Source: Fusarium oxysporum f. sp. lycopersici 4287 (Eukaryota; Ascomycota; Sordariomycetes; Hypocreales; Nectriaceae). Taken from it: DNA of 64,000 bases. Positions 21,290 to 33,522 of the stretch are shown here, piece by piece. The position numbers and the translations under genes were made by a program. The first letter of the stretch is position 1; each line of letters starts with the position of its first letter. The notes under the pieces were generated by a model that was not told the DNA's origin, ran no database searches, and saw nothing but the letters and a program-made list of their open reading frames with translations. The stretch is taken from the NCBI RefSeq assembly GCF_000149955.1, contig NC_030990.1:4639482-4703481 (forward strand), read 5' to 3'.

Positions 21290-22826
21290 ATGACTGGTCC
21301 ACAGGTAATCGACGTCAGGCCCATGGGTGCTGAGACAGAGGCCCCGGATGTGATCTTTCAGCTGTCGGGTCTAGATCATCTAATGCCCAAGCTCTACGTG
21401 CATATGATTGAGATCTTTGAAATGCCCCAGGATGTTTCCAAAGACTCTATTGTCGAGAGTCTGGTCACTGGGTTGGAGCGTACACTGGTTGATTACCCCA
21501 TCCTATCAGGTCAGTCATCCGCGCGGCGTTACTCAGCACAAAGACTAATTGGCGTGAACAGGAACTCTACACTTTGACAATGAAAGTCGACGCATTGTGG
21601 TGAAGAAACAGGCAGAATCTCACCTCACCCTCCACATCAAGGACGCTAGCCCTGAAGATATACCCGCCTTCCCTGTTCTAGACAAGCATGACTTTCCCGT
21701 TCATCTTCTTGATGCACCCAAAGTACTACCCGAACAGTTTGTCGGCCCCCACTTTCCAGTCCCGGGAAGTGACATCTCCGTCATTGGTCCCGCAGTAGGA
21801 GGTGCCCAGATAACATTCATCGAAGATGGCATTATTATTGGCCTAGCGATCACGCATCAAGTCTGTGATGGGCCAGGCTTTGAGAGCCTATTCACAGCAT
21901 GGGCGAGATACACCGCTGCCGCGGCCAATGGGAACTCGCTCAATGGGTTTGCAGCATCTCAATCCGAGATACCATCACGCAGTATCCTGTCAGGGGAGAA
22001 CAAACCTAAGCTTACTGCCGAAGACTTGGAGAAGCTGAGTGCCAAGTTTACTATCATGAAACTTCGGCACGGTCCTCCAGCCCCACCTCCAGCAGACTTC
22101 AAGATGCCAGTTGTCAAGACCCGCATATGGCACTTCCCAAAGAGCAAACTACAACTACTCAAAGCACAATGCAGTGCTGGTCTGGATCCAGGAACTTGGA
22201 TTTCTACTTATGATGCCATCCTGTCTATCATGTGGCGTGCAACTGTCCGAGCCAAGTCTAGGCTTCTCAAGCCAGATCCGGCTACACCATCCAAAGCAGT
22301 TCATGCAGTCAATGGCCGTGGGCGCATAGGCTTCCCAATTTCAGATCGATACATCGGCACTGCTATCACTATGCCGCAGTCAAAGACATTTACCGTTTCT
22401 GGGGTTCTTGGTGACTTGGAGACGACCCTACCAGTTCTTGCTCAGGCAGTACGCGAGAGCACCAACTCTGTCGACCCAGAGTATATGTCAGATCTCATCA
22501 GGTATGCAGCAGGGTCTTCAAACCTCCAATGGTCAGAGCTAGATATGCACTGGGTACTTGGTCTTGACTGCATGGCTTTTGACTGGCATACCATGAAATC
22601 ATATGAGAACCATGACTTTGGCTTTGGGACGCCTGCCGCACTAAGATGGCCGCATCCGAATTTCGAAGGCTTCTTCTTTGTACTTCCGTCTAGAGCCGGA
22701 GTCAGAAATGCTGGCGAGGATGAAGGCATCGAAGTCTGTTTTGGTTTGGAGGAGACTTGCTATGCCCAGCTGGAGAAGGATGGAGAATTTGCGAAATATG
22801 CGGAGCAGAGGGGCTTGGGTGTGTGA
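21290..22826 (+). CDS. HXXXD-type acyltransferase (trichothecene 3-O-acetyltransferase-like)
   Basis: Exons 21290-21509 and 21562-22826 (phase-1 intron, GTCAGT...ACAG) give 494 residues. It transfers an acyl group from acyl-CoA to an alcohol or amine of a small molecule. The catalytic HxxxD is HQVCD at 172-176, and the structural DFGWG-like motif is DFGFG at 425-429; both are present in order and the length fits. The N-terminal block (QLSGLDHLMPKLYV) is the usual fungal opening. No biosynthetic cluster backbone gene (PKS, NRPS, terpene synthase) lies nearby, so the substrate cannot be named. A fragment of a second copy lies about 3.4 kb downstream (26160-26255). Confidence 0.88.
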
Positions 22827-23584
22827 TATGCCACATCGTATGTTCTTGTCAGTTACCTGTCTTTCCGCAGCGAGTAGGTCGCCCGATGGCTTGAAAGGAT
22901 GTATGTCAATTGTCCCCATATGCAGGTCAGTATATTTTACACGGCCAGAACCAAGATAGGAAGTTCACCGGCTCAAGGTTGATGAAATGCGTCATACTGA
23001 TGGTGAGGCTTCTGTACATACCCAGGGCCATTCGGCCATCTCCCAATCAATCTTGTTGTGACTGAGTACGGCTTGCTGCAGCCATCAGTTCAGTTCAGTA
23101 AGCCCTATCAGCATCTCGGCTAGATTGCAGCAGCAATCATGAGATGGCTTTCAACTCGGACTAAATGAACGTTGAATGCAGTTGCACTGTGTCCGCCCTG
23201 GTTGACACGCGCTACAATAAAGAATTTGTTTCGTCAGTTACATCTTGTTGCATGTGATGGTGCCCAACCAGACTGTGCTACGTCTAATCCCAAGCCACTT
23301 ACTTCAGTCAACAATAAAGGGACTTGTAGGGGCTGATACTGCTTGTCATTTAACACGACAGACGGGGAACACAGTACTGAGCATAACGAAACATGCAATG
23401 CCGATGAAGATGACATTTACGTAATATTTACGTCGAGGGCAGAAACTCACTAGCCGCTTCATGAATATATACAGCACTGCTCGCTCTACAATCTCATGAT
23501 AGTCTGAGTAGCAAAACATCCATTTCGCTTGGAATAACCTGCAACATCATATTTTCAAACACCATCACTCCAGCTCATGCAAAC
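22827..23584. other. Intergenic
   Basis: 3' region of the acyltransferase and promoter of the tetraspan gene (tatata near 23466). No gene seen. Confidence 0.5.
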
Positions 23585-24247
23585 ATGGCGGAAACCGGCG
23601 TTGCGCACAAAGTCATCTCTGTTATTCTCCGTCTTTCCGAACTCGCCTCCGCTATAATCGTCCTGGGCATTCTCTCGCGCTTCACCTACCTTGCGGGCAT
23701 CGCGCAGGTGCATATTGACGGACGCATCATCTACGCTATCGTCGTCGCCTGTCTCGGCATTATTTACTCCATCTGCTTCTGCCCGCCGTTCAAGCCCTTG
23801 TTCTTAGGCTTTCCTTTTGACTTTGTCATGTTTGTCATGTGGCTCGTGGCATACTGCTTGCTCCAGACGGTAGGGCCTTGCCATCCTCTAATCACCCCAC
23901 GCCTACTGATCCGCATTCATAGAGAACCGGGAGCCACACTTGCTCTGCGAGTTGGTACTACAATTATTGGGGCTACTACTGGGGTCGCTATTGGCGAGTC
24001 GGACCTGTTGGGACGGTGAATGTTGACTCGGCGGGTTGCGGCTCGTGGAGGACAGCCCTTGCGTTTTCATTCATTGCGTGGTTTCTCCATCTTCTGAGTG
24101 GCATTCTCGTGAGTTGTTTCCACGTTAAGCAGAACACGGCAGAGCTGACGCGACCAAATACAGGGTATATACGTTTTCCGTACCTATATCAAGCTCGACG
24201 AGACAAAGACCGATTTAAAGCAACATGCGGAAAAGCTTGCCAGGTAA
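23585..24247 (+). CDS. Small tetraspan (MARVEL-like) membrane protein
   Basis: Exons 23585-23869, 23923-24108 and 24164-24247, all phase 0, encode 184 residues. Hydrophobic segments lie near residues 10-36, 45-63, 72-95 and 138-158, giving four membrane spans. The aromatic extracellular loop (NYWGYYWGRYW, then GCGSWRTALAF) is typical of fungal MARVEL-like tetraspan proteins. Members are proposed to organise membrane domains; function here is unknown. Unspliced, the ORF stops early and the aromatic loop is lost. An alternative last splice (GTAAGC at 24245) would change only the final residues. Confidence 0.75.
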
Positions 24248-24734
24248 GCATGAACCATTGCGGTATTTAGATGGTGGACTAATGATTCTTGCACTCAAGA
24301 GGGGACCCCAAAGTCCATGGTTATCAGCGAAATTCCGAAGCGACAGATAATGTCTAGGCCACAATCCATCTCACACTGTTCCAGCGTTCTAGCCTAGGGA
24401 GGGTGCAGGCGGGGTAATGTTAATCTTTTGGAGTAAGCAGCCACAAACTGCGGAAGCCGAATGGCATAATTTCATTGGTCCACGGAATATACCATAACCT
24501 ACACAGATTGAACTTGGTGCAGCATGCACCTAATATAATCCATTTAGTCTTAATCAGGGCCATCCCCAAATAACTTGCATATCACAAACAGATACAATGA
24601 CATTTTGTCGATTCATTTGTGGTTGAAGCCACCTACAAGACTCTTGGCACACTCGACAGGATACTTGGTAACAGCTGCCCGCACACCATCACTCGGGCCT
24701 TACATCTGCCATCTTCGCTGGTCCTACAAGAGCA
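24248..24734. other. Intergenic between convergent genes
   Basis: Nothing recognisable beyond the 3' ends of the two convergent genes. Confidence 0.5.
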
Positions 24735-25136
24735 TTAGACTTTCTCGCCATCCCCGCAAGCATCAGACTCACCAAAAACAAAGACAACGACAGCCTCCTT
24801 ACCCCGCCCGCCTAAGATCTCGACTCCAAAGTCAGATACAGCACATGAGGCATCAAATTTATTTGCCCCAACATACGGGACACTCCACATAAACGCAACC
24901 TCGTTCCTCCCCTCGAATCCGACGATGCGGTATGTGATCGAACCATCAAGGCCTCCGCCTATATGACTCGACTTGCAGCGTAGCATGCCGCTCTCCCCTG
25001 CTAGAATTGTCTGCGGCGGCTGTAAGTCTGGCGTCTTGTTCCATTGGCCGTGGTTGAGAGTTGGCCATTCAGGCTCTGTGTTGAGCTCCTCGTTGGTATG
25101 GTTTAGAATAACGATCAGTAGCTCCCTCGTGGCCAT
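24735..25136 (-). CDS. Aegerolysin / crystal-protein-ET79-like lipid-binding protein
   Basis: A single exon of 133 residues. The pattern is that of the aegerolysin/ET79 beta-sandwich family: an N-terminal strand (LIVILNHTNEEL), LNHGQW (27-32), PPQTILAGESG, a central GGLDGSITY and the characteristic PYVGANKFD (87-95) near the C-terminus. Family proteins bind membrane lipids such as ceramide phosphoethanolamine. Some act with a separate MACPF partner, but no such gene is visible in this window. It has no signal peptide, as usual for the family. The Cys pattern (C54, C98) is not diagnostic. Assignment is by remembered family pattern, so moderately sure. Confidence 0.65.
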   Translation of the reverse strand: MATRELLIVILNHTNEELNTEPEWPTLNHGQWNKTPDLQPPQTILAGESGMLRCKSSHIGGGLDGSITYRIVGFEGRNEVAFMWSVPYVGANKFDASCAVSDFGVEILGGRGKEAVVVFVFGESDACGDGEKV

Positions 25137-26159
25137 GGCGTTGTTAGTCTAGGAAGTGTTGGTCAGGAGGGAGATGTTGATCAAGACTGGGTAAAAGAAG
25201 TGAAGATATGTTGGAGATGTGGTATTGCAAAAAGAGTCGTTGAAGAACGCCGCGGCTCAATACACTTTATATGGCTCCATTGGAGGAGACCAAACACGAC
25301 ACGGCCATCTTGCTGGCCATAAGATTAAGGTTCAGGCTGCCGACACAGATGATAAGAAAACATCACCATGGTCACCTTGTGGTGTTGAAACGGGGAAACT
25401 AGAATTCACAGTCCCGTCGCCATCCATACCCCCACAGCTGCAGAGCTCAAGCCAAGGAATCACAGATTATTGAGGGGATCCCCTAAGCTAGTTGACAACA
25501 CACCACCATCCCGAGAACCCACCTTTGCCAAGCTGCATAAGGCGCGTCAGATCATCGTAACACTCATTTGAATACAGTGTCCAACCGTATACTGGGAAGA
25601 CACCAACGGTCAAGATGGTGGGGAAACATCAGCGGCCGATCAAGTTTAGCGGGGACGATTAGTGCGGGGAGCTGTCAAGCATTATACCTACAAAATATCG
25701 GCGCAGCTTGAACGATCTATGACACTAACAGGCACCGAAAGGGTTGCCACGTGCCATAGCATTGCGTCTATGTGGGAGAGAAGACGTCATTGTGATAAAA
25801 GGAACACTGGATAGTGAAAGGCTGTAACCTGGATCGTCAGGGCACACACCCGAATTTGAGTTTTAGTAAAGCTTAAACTATGATACCCTATGACACAGTG
25901 CCATTTAGACTCAGGCAGCACGCGCCAAAGCTGTTTGAGTTCTTCGGGCGTTCTGGACTCTCAAGTTTTATGTGCTTGCTTCGCCAGTCTCTGCCGTAGG
26001 TTGCTGACAGCGGTCACCAAGTCTCGTGATGTTTATATAGCATAAGGGTGCCACCCCATCTATTCAAGCTCGTTAAATTTAATCATGCCACGATGGATGT
26101 CTCTGTGTATAGGTTTGAAATGGTTGAGGATTCATAGTCGCCTGACCCTTTTAGGGCGA
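25137..26159. other. Intergenic
   Basis: Promoter of the aegerolysin-like gene, then about 900 bp with no recognised gene up to the acyltransferase relic. Confidence 0.5.
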
Positions 26160-26255
26160 GGTATTGAGGTCATCTTCAAGTCAGAGTACAGTTGCTATGC
26201 CCAGCATCAGGATGAGGAGTTTGCGAAATGTGTAGAGCAGAGGGGATTAGGTGAT
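26160..26255 (+). pseudogene. Relic of a second HXXXD acyltransferase (C-terminal end only)
   Basis: The segment reads GIEV...SCYAQHQDEEFAKC and EQRGLG. It aligns without gaps to the last ~32 residues of the intact acyltransferase at 21290-22826 (GIEV...TCYAQLEKDGEFAKYAEQRGLG), including nucleotide stretches such as tgctatgcccag and gagcagagggg. The catalytic parts are absent. It is probably the tail of a tandem duplicate that has been deleted or has decayed. Confidence 0.7.
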
Positions 26256-28213
26256 TTATATGTCACGAGGGTACTACACTAACGCCAGATCCGTTAAACG
26301 GGCTCTCTTGATGCTCTCAAGTATGCTGATTGGACCCATGCTAGAGTAAAACGTTACCTAGTCTTGTCAGCACACTTACATGAGTTGCTGTCCTCTCAGG
26401 TCCGCACTAATGCCATTGATGACTGTTTACTCGCCTCAGTATAAAGAGCTGAGCTTTCTGAATGCCGAACGGGGCAGGATAGGCCGAATCTTCCAGACAA
26501 GGTATAGTTTTATGCTGTTGCTCGGATGTTCGGGAATGCCAAACTCTGCGAGATGACAGCGGGTGATTGGATTACAGTTGACACTTTCTAATGCTTGCTT
26601 TTCGAATATTACTCGCTTCCGCATTGTACTTTGACATGCCATTTTAGCCAAGGTTTTTTTGCTTCTGCGGCAAGACTCGGGTCTCTAGAATGCGAACCCG
26701 AGCCCACGATGTAACCTCGACTTCAGCCGCAGCGGATTCCATCAAAAGCCTCACCACTCTCCGTCCAGAATACCACGTATACAGCGCCCTTTAAAACTTT
26801 CAACTTCGCCGCCGGACAATAAATCCAGACAAAGAAGTCTCCGAAGCTCGCGAAAGGTCTTCTAATTTCGGCACTCTGGTAGATTAGTCTAGACAGAAAA
26901 GGGTAAGGGGTCTTGCGCCCGTTGTGAAAGGCTAAAGACAAGCTTTCAGCTAAGGTTAAAAAGTGTAACGTCGTGAAGCTCTAGAACTAAGTGGAACGGA
27001 CCTGGGATTGTTTCAGTCGGTTTAGTTTCGACCAGTGTTTGGCAGGAGGTTTTATAATGTTGACTAAACGTTTTGAGACTGGTTGGTTTTGGGGCATGGC
27101 ATGATTGTCGATAACATCAGCCCATCAGTTATTGCTTTTTCTTTATGTTTTGCATGTCATTTTTCGGCTACTGGAATGGCATTCTGACAGAGTCCCAAGA
27201 GCCAAGTTCACGGTTCAGTGATCTGCGCTTCAATCATGGAGATAATCCCAAGCGACGATTCAATGCTGATCAAAGCATGCTTTACTCCTAATAAACCTCT
27301 TGCAGCAAAGCTTGTCTCTCACTCGAGCGCCTCTTTACCGTTTCAGATCTCGGAAAAAGCGGCATGCAACCAATAAACCCCTACGGCCCGAGACTCCTCG
27401 GTTAGCAGCACATTAGCCAATACCCATGCTCTGCCCCGTATCTTGGCCATGCAGGGATTATATTTGTACCGGTTCCTTCTGGCGTGTCGATCTCTTCGGG
27501 AAGTCCCTCCGAGCTCCCTATTCGAGATCCAACACCACATTCATCAATTGGTACCAACGGACAATTTCCTTGTACTGTGCCGCAGACGCATGAAAATCAG
27601 TTACTAACAATACGTGTCAAAGGGCCGAAGGAGAGCGCTGCGGGAATTTGCTTTCTTTTTCTCCAATAAGCTCCGTTTTCCGCCGACCGTTTCGAATCCT
27701 TGCTTTTTCCCACTGCACGTTGAGATTAATGACAGAGTGATTCGGATCATTGCATGCATGTTACCAGTAAAATATCCTTCATCATGTCTTTGTAAACCAA
27801 CTGCGCCAGTGCGCCCCGTATCTGGTGGCGTCGCGAAGCGATCTGACATTGACCACCATAAGCACTTTACCCCTGGATTTGACAGTTTTTAGCCAGATGC
27901 ATATGACACCCGTCTCACAAAAGGCCCGGAAGTTTGTGGTGTGTCAGCTCATGTGTGTGCCTGCCCCGGTACTGGATTCTTTGTGAAAGATTATGATGCC
28001 GTTCATTGTGATTGTGCTGTAGTGTAATGATTCCCATGTGCTGATTTCGGAACCGGCACCGCCGCACACAGGCTGTATGCAGGACGTCACAGAAGAAAGC
28101 TTCAGCTTTTCATTTAATCGACGCCAACCCCATCTCGTTAGACCTCAATTTTGAATCTCAACTTTTGGTTTTCTTCATTTATGAGTTGAGCTGCCTGCTT
28201 TGTATCTCGAGAT
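26256..28213. other. Long intergenic stretch
   Basis: No convincing gene. Around 26720-26790 one frame reads SAAADSIKSLTTLRPEYHVYSAL before a stop, which looks protein-like but could not be assigned. Other ORFs overlap with no family content. A partial tRNA-like patch near 26690 (gcgaacccgagccc) lacks the rest of a cloverleaf. Confidence 0.4.
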
Positions 28214-29523
28214 ATGGCTGGCGTCGCTAAAGAGGCCGTGGTGGTAAGTTACCATTCCGATCTGTCCTGATCCACTGGACTTGATCAATCCGAACCATGA
28301 TCTGCATTTCTTGGCAAGATTGAGACCATGACTCGCTTGCTAACCGCGATCTACGATGCAGCCCATCGAGGCCGTGCTCTTCGGAATATCAACGCTCCTC
28401 GTGCTCGCTCGATTAGCCCTTCGAACAATTCGACAACACCAGAGTCTCACCGTCAGCGATTGGTTTCTCATCGCCTCTCTACTCGATGCTGCTGCGTTAT
28501 TTGGGACCGATACGGCAGCGTATAACTTGGGGGGGATGGACGAATATGATCCGAGTGCGCCGCCGCGGAGTATTGAGGATCAGATCACGTTGATGAAGGT
28601 CTCGTTTGCGGGAAACTATTTCTACGACACGGGTGTATACTTCCCGAAGCTGGCGTTGTTGGCGCTTTACTTTAAGCTTATTCCACAAACACTACCGCTG
28701 CTACGAAAATTCCTCTATGGAGTTACTGCTTTGACGGGGTCGTTTATGCTCACGACTTGTTTCTTGGATACCTTCTGGTGCGGCTCAAACGTATCTGTCA
28801 ATTGGGAGATTGATGGAGAGTGCAGTACTTTTGACTCAAAGACTGTCTTCCGGATTGATTGGGTCATGAATCTCATCTCCGACATGCTTGGTATGTTCAT
28901 TTCAGTGAAGTTATGCTCAGGTAATCACTAACATTATTGACAGTCTTTGCACTGCCTTTCCCGCTTCTCTTTGGTTTACAGCTTAGTAGGCGGTACAAGG
29001 CAGGTCTGGTTGCGATCTTTGCATCTGGACTCATCACATTGGGAGCAAGCATTGGTAGATTTGCGACTGTCGAGGCAATTCATGCCTGGACCAATGTTTG
29101 TGAGTCAACATCATCAACTTCAAGTCTTCCGTCATGACAGATTTACTGACTTCCTCAGACGTCCTCTCCATGACAGAGATCGCCGCCGCAATAGTCGTCG
29201 TATCTCTCCCCGCCCTCAAATCCCTCCTCCACGGCCTCGGCCTGCGCTCCTCCAAGCAAAACACCACGCAGACAGGCTCAGGCTACAACAAGCACTCAGG
29301 TACAGTGACAACCTCAAGTCACTTCAACAAGCTATCAAGCGGCCGTGACCACCACAGAGAACTGTACGCCTCCACGGCTCGCGTGGCGGTGGGCGCCGAA
29401 GAAGACTCCGGCAGTGAAGTGGAGCTGACCAACCTTCAAGGTATCTACAAGTCGGCCCGCATAAGTGTGACCTACCAGCGAAGAGAAGACGGTGACTGGC
29501 AGGGGAATTCGGGACGGGGGTGA
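28214..29523 (+). CDS. Fungal rhodopsin-like membrane protein, paralogue A
   Basis: Exons 28214-28243, 28362-28890, 28944-29099 and 29159-29523. The first exon encodes only MAGVAKEAVV. Hydrophobic segments follow the seven-helix pattern of the fungal rhodopsin domain; diagnostic pieces are LTVSDWFLIASLLDAA, NYFYDTGVYFPKLALLALYF and the helix-5/6 pair ALPFPLLFGLQL. A polar Ser-rich C-terminal tail of about 90 residues follows. It lacks CFEM cysteines, so it is not a Pth11-type CFEM receptor. It shares architecture and three intron positions with the gene at 30409-31456. Function is unknown. Confidence 0.82.
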
Positions 29524-30408
29524 ATATCTGTGCTGTAAGAGTATGGATGGTGGTGGATGGATGTAAGCGTCGCATTAGATATGCAGGTGGACCAACAAAA
29601 CGGGAAATGGCCGGGAATAAGAGTGACATAACAGTTGGTCTCACTGACCCCGAGTTATGTATAATAAAGAAATATACACATAGAATATGACAGTTTACCA
29701 TAGATCAGATCATCATGCATGAATTCTTAACTTACCCTTTGAGTTCAATGCAGAGTTTTATTGAAACGTGTGAAAACCTTGAACCAACAGCAAAGCCAAA
29801 AATGAATCCCTTATTGGTGCATTAACAAAAAGACTCCCTCCCTCCATCACAGAACTCAAAGGTCAACCAACACGCACATCGTCTCAACACTCTTCCCCTG
29901 TCAAATTCCTTCCCATGTTACATCCGTTGGTCCCAGGTTTATTCTGGTTTGCATATCGACGGAACTGCAACCCGACCAATTACCACCTCTCGTTTACAAC
30001 CCCTCCAGTTTTAGCCCCCATGTCAAATGCTAACCCCGGTCATTTTCTCAGTTAAAAATCCCGTAAAGCAGAAATGCGATTGTTTTCCTGATACGTCCCT
30101 CCTGTCCATGGCCCGACTTGTGCCGTAGACTTGCAGCGGGTAAAACTCACCCCATGGATCCTTCAGGGACCTTTTAGTGTTGCATTCTATGCAGTAGGTC
30201 GTTCGATGTTGTTGTTTTTTCTTTTTTTTCTTCTGTAGCCGAGGTGCTGGTGCTATAACCATGCGGCGTATTAAATAAGCACCATGAACTGGAATTTTAA
30301 GTATACCTGCAGTCCTGTGAACCTTAATTCCTTCTCTTTTTCTCTATTGCCGCGAGTGCACCATTTTATTTCCCGTTGTTTTGAAGTGGAAGACAATCGG
30401 ATTTCGCA
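29524..30408. other. Intergenic between tandem paralogues
   Basis: No gene seen. A poly-pyrimidine tract at 30210-30235 belongs to the upstream region of paralogue B. Confidence 0.5.
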
Positions 30409-31456
30409 ATGGCGTTCTTTATCGATGGAAAGGACTGTATGGTAGGTTGCTACGGTTGTCATCCTTTACATCGGTAAGCATACTCACAAGTGTTCAGATC
30501 TCGGAATGGATCTTGCTGGCAGCCTCCTATGTCTTTGTCGGTCTTCGTATCTACGCGCGTCTCTTCCGTGCGCGTGAGAAGTTGACTTGGTCCGATTACC
30601 TCCTTCTTCTGTCCGCCGTTGATGCTCTCGCCCTCATCATCTGCGACACTCTGACTTTCCAGATGGGTGTCATGGATGAGTATGAGACATCTGTCAAGCT
30701 CTCCAAGGTAAGACGATGTCAAACTCCTTAAAGCATCACGCGACTAACTTATCTATGCAGATCTCCTTCGCTTCCAACTACTTTTACGATGTCGGTATGG
30801 GTTTCCCCAAGATGAGCATGCTTGCTTTTTACTGGGCCTACTTCCTCCCCTCCACCGGCATGAGCTCCGGTATGCGAAAGGCTCTGTATGGCATCACTGC
30901 CTTTGTCTGCGCATCATACATGGCGATCCTTTGGGACGACACTTTCTTCTGTGGAAAGGATGTTTCCGTTCAGTGGTCTCAGGAGGAGGGTGCTTGCAGT
31001 GTCTTCTATGCACCTGAGCCCTTCATTCTCAACTTTACCCTGAACTTGGCCTGTTATCTTGCCGGTATGTTGAAGTTCCCTTCTGCCTGCCGCGCTTCGC
31101 CAGATACTAATTGATCTTGTAGTATACGCCCTCCCTCTCATCCTGCTGGTCCAGGGTGTTCTTCAGCCTTCCAAGGGTGTCACTGCTACCTTTGTCCTTG
31201 GTGCTCTGACTATCTGCACTACCATTGTGCGATTTGTGACTCTCAAGGTTGGGACTGGCCAAGAGAATCTTGTTTGTAAGTCTTCCTTCTCTCGGATAAT
31301 ACCAACTCAGCTTCTGATGTCTCCGTTCCAGACCCTATGAGTATGCTTGAGATGGCACTTGCTATTACTGTCGTCGCCTTACCAGGCTTGAAGCCACTTG
31401 TGGATCGCTCCCCAAAGCATGAGACGAGGAGTGAGGTGATTGAGATCAAGAACTAA
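30409..31456 (+). CDS. Fungal rhodopsin-like membrane protein, paralogue B
   Basis: Exons 30409-30441, 30498-30707, 30761-31064, 31123-31275 and 31332-31456. It has the same seven-helix plan as its neighbour: LTWSDYLLLLSAVDALA, NYFYDVGMGFPKMSMLAFYW, the VSVQW loop and the ALPLILLVQGVLQP helix. It shares with paralogue A a tiny first exon ending in phase 0, a phase-1 junction before [VF]YALP/FALP and a phase-1 junction after the sixth helix. It has one extra intron (after LSK) and a much shorter tail. Tandem duplication followed by intron change is the simplest reading. Confidence 0.85.
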
Positions 31457-32205
31457 GGAAGGACAATATTTTTACCTGTTCCCACAGCTACTTAGCTCTT
31501 TCGCCAGAGTAACGATTGTTCTCTTCTATAAAAGTGTCTTAAGCTGTGCTACACTTGTCCCATGCTCTGTACATTAGATAATGTAATAAATTGGTAAATT
31601 GAGGGTCGTTGCATTCTAATAATAGAACATCGCTTGCGTCCTCGAGGTGCTTGGCGAACAGTGGCTTGGTATCTTATCTCTGTGGCTATGTTTAGCTCGT
31701 TCACACGCGTTCGTGGCTATGTTTTTCGTTCATTGCTCTATGTAGGGTAAACCAACCACTTTTAACAAATTACATCCGAAAACGGAGTTCACAACTGCAA
31801 AGACTATAAAACTTCAAAATTAGGAAAATGAAAGGAGGCGAGGCGTGGATTTTCTCCTTGACCAATTGACAGTAATGAGATTTAATTGTAATTGTTAACT
31901 GACATTCCAATTTCCAAGTCGGGACATAGAAAGTCCCGAACCAACACCAAAAATTAGATCGTGACGTCACGGCGTCAGATTTCCTCGGGTTTTACTCACA
32001 CCCGAACCTTTGCTTGAGTAGGTGTCTATCCAATCACATCCATGGAACGAGATCGTGGATGGAAAATCGCAAGGCAGCGAGATCTATTTTCGCGTCGCAA
32101 TATCTGCTCTATAATCAATTATAAAAGACGTCCAAAGCCCATGTATGTGAGGTACCTCCTGTCTTTACCACTTTTCAATCCCTCAACGTCTTGAAATACT
32201 TAACT
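31457..32205. other. Intergenic
   Basis: No gene seen. The last ~100 bp contain an AT-rich tataaaag element near 32121, upstream of the FAD monooxygenase start. Confidence 0.5.
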
Positions 32206-33522
32206 ATGGGAGCCTCAACTATTCCACCAATCGCAATTATCGGCGGTGGCCCATGTGGCCTAACATTAGCACGCCTGCTCCAAACCGCAAGCATTAACTT
32301 TGTCGTTTTTGAGCGCGACGAGTCCCCAACACCAACCCTTAGAAGCCAAGGTGGTACGCTAGACATCCACAAAGAATCAGGCCAAGAAGCGCTTCGTCGC
32401 GCAGGTCTCCACGACCAGTTCAAGTTATTGGCCCGGTACGATGCAACAACAATGACTTTGATGGACTTCCAAGGGAAATTCCGGGCTTCGTTCGGGGGTG
32501 ACGACGATGGTGGTGATAGACCAGAGATAGACCGTCGACAGCTGCGACAGTTGTTACTCAATTCTTTGCCAACGGATCGTATTCGTTGGGGCAAGATATT
32601 GGATGCTGTTTATCAGAAGGAAAATGGAGGAGCGCGTGATTGGACTCTCAAGTTTCGCGACGGATCGACTGAGAGTGGCTTTCGACTCATTGTCGGAGCA
32701 GACGGTGCTTGGAGCAAAGTACGGTCTCTCGTGAGTGTTCCATGACCTACATTGGTGAGAATAATTAACTAATTCTATCCGCAGATCACTGATGCTAAGC
32801 CCATCTATTCTGGGAAATCGTTCATTGAAGGCAGAATATCACCAGACAACTCACAATACAAACTCGCGCAACAAGTAGCAGGCAAAGGAACAGCCATGGC
32901 AATGAGCGCCAAATCCACCCTCGCAGTCCAACAATTATCCGATGCCTCATACCGGATGTACATGGGCGTAGTAGCACCTGAGTCCTTGACGCGTCCTGGC
33001 GGTGACGCTGATCCAAACGACATGGACAAAGCGCGAAAGACGATGCTTGGATCTGGAGGCTTTTACGAAGACTGGACACAAGACTTGAGACGTTTAATCA
33101 AGGCGTCTGAGGGACCGTGGCGCCCTTGGCCACTCTATCGCCTCGATAAGACCTTGTTCTCTTCTAATGATGAAGATGTACACGATGGCCGACCTAGATG
33201 GAAACGCGCTCCTGGCGTAGTTCTACTCGGAGACGCTGCGCATCTCGCTACTCCAAATGGTGAAGGCGTGAACCAAGCCATGTTTGACGCGCTTGTACTA
33301 TTCGACCAAATCATCTCCGAAACTGGGGTTCGCGAAGGACATTATGATCAGAAATATGATGCAGAAGCTCTAGAGCGGGCAATTGTTGCTTACGAGAAGG
33401 AGATGCGACCTAGAGCTTACGAGCATATCCAGAGCAGTATCGACATGGAAGATATGATGTATGCTGATGATGGGGCTCAGCGCATGATAGAGGCTTTCAA
33501 GTGTGCTCATGGCGAGAGTTAG
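32206..33522 (+). CDS. FAD-dependent monooxygenase (TetX/UbiH-like)
   Basis: Exons 32206-32730 and 32785-33522 (phase 0, GTGAGT...GCAG) encode 420 residues. Class A flavoprotein motifs are complete: the N-terminal dinucleotide fold IIGGGPCGLTLARLL (residues 13-18 GGGPCG), the DG motif GADGAWSKVR near 160-170 and the FAD-ribityl motif GDAAHLATPNGEGVN near 324-338. Such enzymes hydroxylate aromatic or polyketide-like substrates using NAD(P)H and O2; TetX relatives also attack tetracyclines. The start at 32206 is preferred because upstream codons lack an ATG. No cluster partner fixes the substrate. It is cytosolic, with no targeting signal. Confidence 0.88.

Noticed and set aside
26680..26720. 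Possible tRNA remnant (gcgaacccgagccc)
   Set aside because: Resembles one T-arm only; no acceptor or anticodon arm can be folded around it.
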